Origin: Petasospora fabianii
Taxonomy: Eukaryota > Ascomycota > Saccharomycetes > Phaffomycetales > Wickerhamomycetaceae
Reading direction: 5' to 3'
Assembly (NCBI GenBank): GCA_022641835.1
Contig: CP048715.1
Coordinates: 1,116,001-1,180,000 of the forward strand
DNA length: 64,000 bases
Position 1 is the stretch's first letter; each line of letters starts with the position of its first letter. This document shows positions 15,870 through 23,827 of the stretch, piece by piece. A program made the translations under genes and the position numbers. Below the pieces are notes generated by a model. The model was not told the origin of the DNA. It ran no database searches and saw only the letters and a list, made by a program, of their open reading frames with translations.

Positions 15870-18143
15870 TCAATAGAGGATCTCAGAGGAGGATAATACA
15901 GAGTCATCATCTTCATCTCCGTCGTCCTCATCTCCTTCATCATCAGAGAGCTCATCTCCATAGATCATACCAGCAGGGTATGAAACTTTCTTAGACGTGG
16001 ATGATGATGATGATGATGATGCATTAGCTCTCTTAAACTCTCTTTCAAGCATCATATTGTCCTTGTTCATATAATACTGTGATACACCAGTTGTGTTCAC
16101 AGCCTCAAGGTTTACCACACGTACTTTACCACCATACACTTTAAGAATGTCCTTCGTAAGACTTGTGCTTGGGGCAAAAGTTACTCCAAGTTGATGAATT
16201 CTTTTCAATGCCTGCTTAGCCAATTCAAAATGTTCATCGTTATTAATGTCAATTGGTTCCAAATCTTCCCATTCGGCACATAATGGTTCATATACAATGT
16301 AATAACCATCACATTTAAGGTGAGTATCTTGACCGTTATGTTTCTTATCTTCCAAGTAACCATAATCAACCATTCTCGCTAGAATATCACCTTGGAGTGG
16401 TTTCAAACGAAGGTATGCTTCCACGTTGGATAACCAGTTGTTAAACACATCTTGTGCATTGGACACGAGTTTAGTGGAACCATGCTTAAGTGAAGTGTTC
16501 TTAAGATGACGCATTACCATCGATAAGCTTGGATCTTGGTAATACTCATCATAAACAGATAGTAATACTTCCTTCTTACCCTTGAAATTGAGCCCCGAGA
16601 GGTATGACTTATCCTGATACAGTTTCTTAAGATCAACAAGAAGTGTCTGACAGGACCATGTAGTGCCAATGGCAATGAATCGAAGTAGTGACTTTTCCAA
16701 ATCAACATGTTGCTTTGTGAATGAAAGTCCAGTATGGGTACGATAGACGAATGGTGAATGTTTCATACGTTTGCGTTGATGTTGTCCAAGGATTGGGGAA
16801 GTGCACTTTTGGAACGAAGTCCATTCATCAACAACACGTTGGTTAATGATATCTAATGCCTCAACATCAGCTGTCGATTTCTCTGGAGTCATGAAGAAGA
16901 ATGATGCGACAATGTTTCTGATGGTGAGTCTTTCATCTGACTCGAAGTTGTGATAGGCAAAATGACGTACTTTGACCTTGGAGATGAATCTCTTAGCATC
17001 TTCAATTTCACCATCAAAGACGTCTTGGATCTCAAAGCATCCTATCCAATAGTAATCAGTCATAATGAATCGTCTAGTCTTGGAATTTAGACAGATCGAA
17101 ACACATTTTGTAAATCTCTTGAGGAAGTTGTTCCTCTTTGTGAAATCTGAACCAGTTATCTTATCATCTTGGAAGTTCTTCTTCTTAGTACCAAACACTA
17201 GTTCATAACCTTCAGCTATTCCAGAACAGATATTGACGAATTCAACATGAACCCATAACTTGTTCAACAGTGAAGTCTCTTTATCAAAGATCCCCCAAGC
17301 ATATGGACTCTCTGCACATGATCCAATTGGTTTCAAGCTTGTGAAGCAATCCTTCTTTATCTCTGGAGAGTATTCATCATCATAAACATCAAAGAACTTC
17401 CTTAATGATCTCTTATCTCTATAAAAGAGAGCTGCATAGATATCAACAATGAACCCTAAGACACGGTCCACAAATATGTTCTTGAAATCATAGACACTAA
17501 AAGTGAAATAATCAGCATGATCAACTGGTATTTGATAAACGTCCAAGTTTCTCATGTAATCTCCAAAGTCTTTAACTTCTTTGGATCCATTCTTGATCTT
17601 CTTCTCCACGAGATGTTGGAAAGGTTTGAGATGTAAGTTGTAATAGTCATCATTTGTAAGCTCTTCTGACTCTTCAACATGTGGTTTGAAATAAGGATAA
17701 TCTTCAAAGACAAAATTGGGCATACCTGGAAGGTAATGATGATCGAGGGGACAATCCATCTGGGATTGAGGACGTTTCTTCATACCGAGATCATTAGGTA
17801 TCTCAACATCTCTCTCCAAGATGGCATCAGAGTATTTGTAGAACCTTAGTGGGAATTTCTCTAGATCTTCATCGAAAACGTCAAAGAGGTTGAGATCATG
17901 GTATGTGATAAAGGGGAGATCTGTGTTGAGGAACATATTAATCGTTTCGTGTGGTTTCTTAAGGGATTCAATATGTGTAGCGTCCTTTTCATTTAACTTG
18001 ATGAGCTTATTCTCCTTGGGATCAAGGATACAAAACTTGTTCTCCGAGTCATCTAGTACAAACACAACAAGACGTTTTGGGATAGAGACTCGTGTGCTTC
18101 CATCCTTACTGTTCTTCACACGCTTACTACCTCCCTTTCCCAT
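15870..18143 (-). CDS. Uncharacterised 757-residue protein, possible kinase-like C-terminal fold
   Basis: A 757-residue soluble protein I cannot assign. It starts with a basic 'GKGGSKRVKNSK' patch and a short globular segment. The middle (about 150-480) is rich in aromatic residues. The region 'LAKQALKRIHQLGVTFAP...VRVVNLEAVN' near 650-700 has the spacing of a protein-kinase-like C-lobe (catalytic-loop histidine, then a DFG-like strand), but the Asp and DFG residues are absent, so it would be an inactive relative if related. The C-terminus has a serine run and an acidic tail. There is no signal peptide or membrane segment. The long undisturbed reading frame and yeast-like codon use mark it as a real gene. 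Confidence 0.7.
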   Translation of the reverse strand: MGKGGSKRVKNSKDGSTRVSIPKRLVVFVLDDSENKFCILDPKENKLIKLNEKDATHIESLKKPHETINMFLNTDLPFITYHDLNLFDVFDEDLEKFPLRFYKYSDAILERDVEIPNDLGMKKRPQSQMDCPLDHHYLPGMPNFVFEDYPYFKPHVEESEELTNDDYYNLHLKPFQHLVEKKIKNGSKEVKDFGDYMRNLDVYQIPVDHADYFTFSVYDFKNIFVDRVLGFIVDIYAALFYRDKRSLRKFFDVYDDEYSPEIKKDCFTSLKPIGSCAESPYAWGIFDKETSLLNKLWVHVEFVNICSGIAEGYELVFGTKKKNFQDDKITGSDFTKRNNFLKRFTKCVSICLNSKTRRFIMTDYYWIGCFEIQDVFDGEIEDAKRFISKVKVRHFAYHNFESDERLTIRNIVASFFFMTPEKSTADVEALDIINQRVVDEWTSFQKCTSPILGQHQRKRMKHSPFVYRTHTGLSFTKQHVDLEKSLLRFIAIGTTWSCQTLLVDLKKLYQDKSYLSGLNFKGKKEVLLSVYDEYYQDPSLSMVMRHLKNTSLKHGSTKLVSNAQDVFNNWLSNVEAYLRLKPLQGDILARMVDYGYLEDKKHNGQDTHLKCDGYYIVYEPLCAEWEDLEPIDINNDEHFELAKQALKRIHQLGVTFAPSTSLTKDILKVYGGKVRVVNLEAVNTTGVSQYYMNKDNMMLEREFKRANASSSSSSSTSKKVSYPAGMIYGDELSDDEGDEDDGDEDDDSVLSSSEILY

Positions 18144-18458
18144 CTTAACTTAGATAAATCAAGTAGAAATCGAAGTTCAGAGAGAGAGATTAGTGGTATT
18201 TTATTTCTCTTAGTTTTTAATAAAAAAAAAAAATAAAAAAAAAATAAATAAAAAAAAAAATAAAAAATAAAAATAAAAAAAAAAAACTTCGCGAACCGAT
18301 GTCAAAACATAAACTCTCTTTATCTCTCTATATCTTTATCTAACTCTCTCTCTTCTCTTTATCTAACTCTTCTCTTTATCTAACTCTCTCTGTTCTCTTT
18401 ATCAAAAGTTAGGCTTCAAAGGAACTACTGTTAGAACAAGACAGACAGACAGCCAGTG
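18144..18458. promoter_or_regulatory. Divergent promoter with A-tract and TTTATCTAACTCT repeats
   Basis: The spacer between the unknown gene and SLX4 carries a near-continuous A-rich tract (18221-18286), a TTCGCGAA palindrome (18287-18296), and three tandem imperfect copies of about 20 bp containing TTTATCTAACTCT (about 18336-18400). The tract is likely nucleosome-depleting. The pyrimidine repeats precede the SLX4 start codon. Confidence 0.5.
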
Positions 18459-19376
18459 ATGTCTGATTCAGGAGATGTTCTTCAACTATCACAGGATATT
18501 GATGTGTATGATGATAATCAAGATGAGTTATTCATCTCTACACAAGTGCAATCTCGTTTAGATGATCTTGAACAAGAGATCGAGCAGAAGAAGTCACTTA
18601 TGTTCTTAAAAGATTTTGCCCATATAAATACTGAATCATCGAGTAAAAGAGTACGACGCATGGTTAAGAGCTCAGATGGTGTCTCTAAGAAGAAGACTAA
18701 GAAGAAGACTAAAAGGAAAAAGCTTTCAGTGACTGCACAGATGATCAATAGATTATCAGGGAAACCATTAAAGGCTATAAGGATGGGACTTGATCAGGAT
18801 AAAACGGTATTATCTCAACATCTTGTTAAATTTGAACAGGATGAGAATAAGATGGTGTTCACTGATAAGGAGTGGCAACAAATGATGAAAGTTCTTGGAT
18901 CAAAGATCTCAACGTTTGCGAGATGGCAAAGGAAAGATGAAGAAATGGATCCAGATGATAATGATGATAATGATGAATGGTGGATGGGTAATAATGAGCC
19001 TTCTTATATCTTGAAACAAGATCTTGAAGAGCTTTATAAAGGTTCATTGGTAAGACGTACAGAGGAAGGAGAAGAAGAAGAAGACAAACCAATCACACTT
19101 AGTCAAATTACAAGACCTATCTTTGAAGTTGAATCAGGTGATAATGATTCAAGTGAGATTTCAGCAACAGATGAAGATGAACCATTGATTTTCCCTACAT
19201 ATAATTACGATCTGCCTCATATTCAAGTGGAGTTTAGATGTTTACCAAAGGGTCTTGATTCGTCGTTGTCAGATGATGTCAGGATCATAAGAACTTATGA
19301 ATCAGAAGATAGTTGTATCTCTGACTCTATGGATGAAGAAGACTGGACAAACAATTTGATTCAAGTGAGGAGATGA
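18459..19376 (+). CDS. SLX4: SLX4-like protein, short, lacking the SLX1-binding C-terminal domain
   Basis: A 305-residue acidic/basic protein. 'LFISTQVQSRLDDLEQE' matches S. cerevisiae Slx4 'IFINTQIQSRLDDAEEE'; 'MINRLSGKPLKAI' matches 'LLKQLSGKHKKVL'; 'FTDKEWQQMMKVL' matches 'YSEQEWKDIMKLL'; and 'PLIFPTYNYDLPHI' resembles 'TLFPLDQYRYVFI'. The order is conserved. Slx4 scaffolds the Slx1 nuclease, Rad1-Rad10 and Rtt107-Dpb11 in recombination and checkpoint control. Here the protein stops where the S. cerevisiae protein (748 aa) continues into its SAP-like and Slx1-binding domains, and no such frame lies downstream. A TGACTATA microsatellite follows the stop directly. The ATG is at 18459; an upstream GTG is not used. 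Confidence 0.7.
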   Translation: MSDSGDVLQLSQDIDVYDDNQDELFISTQVQSRLDDLEQEIEQKKSLMFLKDFAHINTESSSKRVRRMVKSSDGVSKKKTKKKTKRKKLSVTAQMINRLSGKPLKAIRMGLDQDKTVLSQHLVKFEQDENKMVFTDKEWQQMMKVLGSKISTFARWQRKDEEMDPDDNDDNDEWWMGNNEPSYILKQDLEELYKGSLVRRTEEGEEEEDKPITLSQITRPIFEVESGDNDSSEISATDEDEPLIFPTYNYDLPHIQVEFRCLPKGLDSSLSDDVRIIRTYESEDSCISDSMDEEDWTNNLIQVRR

Positions 19377-20455
19377 TATGACTATATGACTATATGACTA
19401 TGACTATATGATTATGACTATATGACGTAGATAAATATCTTATCAAACTGCTGTGATCCAATCGGCCCCCGATTAACCCCACAATAATTATTTTATCTCT
19501 AAGTTATTTTTAAGGTACACCGCACGAACGCGCCCCCACACAAAAAAAGGTTGGAGATGACAGAAAGGGCGCCTATTCCCGCATAAGTCATTTATCTATA
19601 TATATAATATATCACTTCATATGTACTGTAAATCGGGGATTTCAATTGTATATATGTGACATCGGCATTCGGTGATTGACTTGTAGCGGGCTTTAAATCT
19701 TCTATATAGAGAAACGAACTCACATATAGTCAATATATGATTTTCAACTAATTAAATTAGCAGCTAATATTGCTATATAGTTTATTTCAGCGATAATTGC
19801 ATTAGCTGTCAGATTTTGTTGAGGGGGAGTACTGATGCACTTTGATAATGCATAACGCATATGAACGGCAACCTTCCGTCCGGCCTCCTACCTATACCTA
19901 TATACCTATGTACCTACCTTTGATACAAAGATGTACGATAAGTCTAGATTATAATCTATAATATAGTAGATCAGGTCATGGTGTCCCCACCTCCGGTGAT
20001 TAACTGTAGAGACTCTCAACATATAGGAAGAATATTATATGAGAAGCAAACTATATAGATTTTTACTATATCGCAAACATCATTAATCATATGGGGTTTT
20101 CTCCGCTTTTGGAAGATCCCTCGAGCGCGACTGCCAACAAAACTTCACTTCTCCTCATTAACTTTACTCCACGCTCTTAAACAGTAGTCATGAACACTTC
20201 TCGGAATCCGGTTGATAAAGTAAACAAGATAAATATATGATCTACTCAATTAGGAGATCGCAAATCAATTGCGTGGGGTTTCGTGCGGTTTCAAAGGATT
20301 AACTGAACCCGCACGTCCGTCACGGTGCCCCACTCAAAATTCATAACCCCACAAATCAACAACATCTCCAAAGTATAAGATGGAGTTATGATCCTGTTGA
20401 AGTTTGTAGTCTTATGTTTGGTTAAGACATATACAGCACACTTATACTTCCCAAA
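19377..20455. promoter_or_regulatory. Long spacer upstream of the flavin monooxygenase
   Basis: A 1079-bp gap without a supportable gene. It opens with degenerate TGACTATA repeats (19378-19425). A CCTA-rich stretch lies at 19885-19918. A 7-bp inverted repeat CGTGCGG (20282-20288) / CCGCACG (20309-20315) lies about 145 bp before the monooxygenase ATG and could bind a dimeric regulator. CCCCGATT/AATCGGGG words occur near 19466 and 19631. The length suggests a regulated promoter. Confidence 0.45.
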
Positions 20456-22384
20456 ATGGTCAACTTGCTTGAGAAATACGATGATATTCGTCCTCCTTAT
20501 ATGGAGAAGCCATTCGATAAGAATATGCCTCAAGAGCGTATCTTTGGAGATTTTACCCCAGATCCTGAAAACCTCAAACATCATGATGTCAATTCTTTAG
20601 CCACTGCTTGGCTCTCTGAGTTCAACGAAGCACTCTCCTCTGCTAAGTCTAACCCAGATGCTCTTGACAAGTTTTTAATGCCACACACCATCTGGAGAGA
20701 TCATCAGTCCCTTCAAAGAGATATGCGTTCATACCTTGGACAAGACAAGATTAAGGAGAATGTCAAGGAGGCATATAAGAAGATTGGTAAGTTTGAACTT
20801 GATAAGCTTGCAGATTATCGTGCTCCAACAGGTGTTGTTCATCAAGTTATCCATGAGGCAAATGATGCTAATGGTGAACCTTCTGTTGAATGGATTATGC
20901 TTTACCTAAAGTATGAGAATGACTATGCTATTGGTCGTGGTGCCATTAGACTTGTCTCTGTTAAGGATGATGATACTCCAATTGGTTTAAAGGCTTTCAC
21001 CATCTACACAGTCCTCGATGAGTTTGCCTCTGTTCCAGAACGTGTTGGTAAGAAACGTCCATTAGGTGTTAACCATGGTGAAAACATGCAGAGAAAGACA
21101 TGGATGGATATTAGAAGAGAGGAGATGAGTTATAATGAGGACCATCAACCAGTTTGTGTTGTTGTTGGTGGTGGTCAAGGTGGTGTTCTCTTTGCTGCTA
21201 GAATGAAATCATTTGGTTATAACGTTTTAATCATTGAAAAGAACAAGAAGATTGGTGATACTTGGGCTATGAGATATGAATTCTTGGCCCTTCATGATCC
21301 ATTCTTTTATCACAGACTTCCTTATCTTCACAGTGATACTGCTCCAGTTTTCCCTACAAAGGATCAATTTGCCCAATTCCTTGATTGTTATGCAAAGATT
21401 CTTGAACTAAACGTTTGGACAGATACAACTGTCACTGGTGCCTCTTTTGACGAGGAACATGGACAATGGAACGTTACATCTAAGAACAACACCACTGGTG
21501 AAGTTAATGTCTTGAACCCAAAACACGTTGTATTTGCCACAGGTCACTCTGGTGAACCAAACATTCCAAAATTCCCAGGTGAAGAGAAGTTTAAAGGTAC
21601 CATTGTTCACTCTTCTCAACATACAACTGGTGCTGCATACAAAGGTAAGAAAGCCCTTGTTATCGGTGCTTGTAACTCTGCTCATGATATCTGCCAGGAT
21701 TTCCACGAACAAGGTATTGGAGAAGTTACCATGTTGCAACGTTCTTCAACTTGTGTCATCTCCTCAGATTATGGTGTCCCTGTTAATTGTCGTGGTGTTT
21801 ATGATGCTGAAGGTCCAAACATTGACACTGCAGATTTGATTCTCCATTCGATGCCTTTGAACTTGACAAACATGGCTATGCAACAGAACTATCGTGAATC
21901 TTCTAAACTTGATGCTAAATTGCTTAAGGGACTCGAAGATCGTGGGTTTAAGACAAATGCTGGTATGGGTGGTACAGGTCTCTTTGGTCTTTACTACCGT
22001 CGTGGGTCCGGTTACTACATTGATGTTGGTTGTTCTCAACTCATCATTGATGGGAAAGTTAAACTCAAGAATGGTTCCATCAAGGAGTTTACTGAAAATG
22101 GTGTTATCTTGAACGATGGTACTGTCATTGATGACTTGGACGTTGTTGTCAAGGCCACTGGTTATTCAAACATGAAGGACACTGCAAAGAGAGTCCTTGG
22201 TGAGAAGGTTTCCGAGAAATTGAAACCAGTTTGGCACTTTGATGAAGAAGGTGAGTTCAACGCTATCTGGAGAGATTCTGGTCATCCAAACTTTTGGTTT
22301 ATGGGTGGTAACCTTGCCATTGCCAGATACTACTCTAAGAGATTGGCTCTTCGTATTATCTCCCAGGAGGAGGGTATCAAATGA
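20456..22384 (+). CDS. FAD/NAD(P)H-dependent monooxygenase with N-terminal SnoaL-like domain
   Basis: A 642-residue two-domain flavoprotein. Residues about 45-195 resemble an NTF2/SnoaL-like cone fold. Residues 230-640 are a group B flavin monooxygenase: FAD-binding 'VVVGGGQGG' (235-243), 'GDTW' (267-270), the 'FATGHSG' motif (360-366), and a second Rossmann motif 'VIGACNSA' (402-409), degenerate from GxGxxG. It probably hydroxylates or Baeyer-Villiger-oxidises a small substrate in the cytosol. No signal or transmembrane segment is seen. The same architecture is widespread in fungi, but the substrate is unknown to me. Codon choice is strongly biased (GGT, ATT, CCA, AAG), suggesting high expression. 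Confidence 0.85.
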   Translation: MVNLLEKYDDIRPPYMEKPFDKNMPQERIFGDFTPDPENLKHHDVNSLATAWLSEFNEALSSAKSNPDALDKFLMPHTIWRDHQSLQRDMRSYLGQDKIKENVKEAYKKIGKFELDKLADYRAPTGVVHQVIHEANDANGEPSVEWIMLYLKYENDYAIGRGAIRLVSVKDDDTPIGLKAFTIYTVLDEFASVPERVGKKRPLGVNHGENMQRKTWMDIRREEMSYNEDHQPVCVVVGGGQGGVLFAARMKSFGYNVLIIEKNKKIGDTWAMRYEFLALHDPFFYHRLPYLHSDTAPVFPTKDQFAQFLDCYAKILELNVWTDTTVTGASFDEEHGQWNVTSKNNTTGEVNVLNPKHVVFATGHSGEPNIPKFPGEEKFKGTIVHSSQHTTGAAYKGKKALVIGACNSAHDICQDFHEQGIGEVTMLQRSSTCVISSDYGVPVNCRGVYDAEGPNIDTADLILHSMPLNLTNMAMQQNYRESSKLDAKLLKGLEDRGFKTNAGMGGTGLFGLYYRRGSGYYIDVGCSQLIIDGKVKLKNGSIKEFTENGVILNDGTVIDDLDVVVKATGYSNMKDTAKRVLGEKVSEKLKPVWHFDEEGEFNAIWRDSGHPNFWFMGGNLAIARYYSKRLALRIISQEEGIK

Positions 22385-22607
22385 GTCAGCTCTTAAGACA
22401 CACTGGATGTGTCTCACTACTACTCGTACGTTACATTATACTTATTTATATTTGTTATTTCATATTATCTACATGCTCTTTATATGTCTGAAGTAGCTCA
22501 TAAAGCTTTCCTACTGTACTACTTATGAAGAAAAGACAAGTCACGTGACACTGCAGCCCCTGAAAATCTTGGTGTCCCAAGCAGTAACATTTCTACAAAA
22601 CGAAGTG

Positions 22608-22680
22608 GCCTCGCTGGCGCAATCGGTAGCGCTTACGACTCTTAATCGTACGGTTGTGGGTTCGAGCCCCACGTGGGGCA
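22608..22680 (+). tRNA. tRNA-Lys (anticodon CUU), second copy
   Basis: Identical over 73 nt to the minus-strand tRNA at 330-402: GCCTCGC/GTGGGGC acceptor, CTCTTAA anticodon loop with CUU, TTCGAGC T-loop. T-runs from about 22695 give pol III termination. Flanks differ from the first copy beyond a few bases. GTCACGTGAC, a Cbf1-type palindrome, lies about 65 bp upstream. Confidence 0.97.
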
Positions 22681-22746
22681 CTTTCGCATTAATGTTTTTT
22701 TATTTTTAATTTTTTATTTTTAATCTTTTATTTTTTTCCACCCCAC

Positions 22747-22762
22747 AAACACCTGGACATCC
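22747..22762 (+). promoter_or_regulatory. Rap1/telomere-like motif upstream of ARV1
   Basis: AAACACCTGGACATCC lies 85 bp before the ARV1 ATG. It matches the recurring promoter word ACMCCCGGACACCA of this window with two differences and the Rap1 consensus ACACCCRYACAYM closely. Confidence 0.45.
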
Positions 22763-22846
22763 CTATTTCTCTTAAGAATCAATCATTTGATGATCATTAT
22801 CACAACGATCTCTTATTGTATGAAATAACTATCTCTTCATTCAGAA

Positions 22847-23746
22847 ATGATATGTGTTGAATGTGGTGAGCCTGTGGATTCACTTTACACAAAATACACA
22901 AATGGTCACATCAAACTCACAGATTGTACACAATGCTTCAAGACTGCTGACAAGTACGTTGAGTTTGACAGTGTGATACTCTTCATCGATGTACTGCTGA
23001 TGAAGCCACAGGCTTATAAGCATATGGTTTTCAACTTGATGAGTGATGATTATGACTTGAATAAGGAGGCCAAGTCGGAAGAATGCATGGGGTATAACCC
23101 GTTAAGTCTTTGGCTCAGGAGGAACAAAGTCCAGAGGATCAGAGTTCTTGCAGTGTTATTTGAAATTTATCTTATTTGGGCATATGCTGAGAAGAACCAC
23201 TACCATGAGAAGTTTCACAATCCATTCTTGATAACAAGTGCCATCTTAGATCGACATGTTATCGCTCAATACTTGCTCTTTGCCGTTCAGTGCATTTGTA
23301 ATGACATAATCACCCACTCAGTTGCCCAATACTTCATCTTTAACCAGTTACATTGGGAACCAAAGTCTTCAGGTAAGGAAACTACAAAGTATTTCAAAGA
23401 TGCACTCTCATTAGCAATCATAATCTCTGGTGGAACGAAACTATTCCCGATCCTCATGTTAATTTGGCCCTATGATGACGTTGCAATCACTAATGTCATA
23501 AACTCTGTTGCTAATATCAATCTCGTGGAATCATTAAAGGTTATAACAGGCTGTTCGTATCTACAAGCAAGTTGGGTGTTTGCTTCTATCACGTTAGTGA
23601 AGCTAGTTGTTACAAAATCCATACTAGCATTGATTATCTCTGGTGGAAAGTTTGAGTTGTGGAAACTGTTCATACAGAATGAGTGGGCCACTATCCTAGG
23701 ACAGATATACAGTGCTGCACATGTCTTTACACTCAAAAGGGGTTAA
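22847..23746 (+). CDS. ARV1: ARV1, ER sterol/GPI-intermediate homeostasis protein
   Basis: A 299-residue protein with the Arv1 homology domain at its N-terminus. A zinc-binding pair 'CVECGEP' and 'CTQCFK' (Cys 3, 6 and about 27, 30) is followed by 'ADKYVEFDSVILFIDVLLMKPQAYKHMVFN', the most conserved part of the family. Several hydrophobic helices follow (about 100-120, 130-150, 190-210, 240-260). Arv1 sits in the ER membrane and supports sterol distribution and delivery of GPI intermediates. Length is close to S. cerevisiae Arv1 (321 aa). It converges on the channel gene with an 81-bp gap. Confidence 0.95.
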   Translation: MICVECGEPVDSLYTKYTNGHIKLTDCTQCFKTADKYVEFDSVILFIDVLLMKPQAYKHMVFNLMSDDYDLNKEAKSEECMGYNPLSLWLRRNKVQRIRVLAVLFEIYLIWAYAEKNHYHEKFHNPFLITSAILDRHVIAQYLLFAVQCICNDIITHSVAQYFIFNQLHWEPKSSGKETTKYFKDALSLAIIISGGTKLFPILMLIWPYDDVAITNVINSVANINLVESLKVITGCSYLQASWVFASITLVKLVVTKSILALIISGGKFELWKLFIQNEWATILGQIYSAAHVFTLKRG

Positions 23747-23827
23747 AGAAGTTTATAATAATGATTACTTAATGCCATGAATTGTATTAATATAGTCGTA
23801 AAACAAACCAGTGTTGACTAAACTACA

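Noticed and set aside
22541-22552. CDEI-like GTCACGTGAC as part of a centromere
   Set aside because: No AT-rich CDEII of about 80 bp and no CDEIII follow; it is better read as a Cbf1-type E-box.
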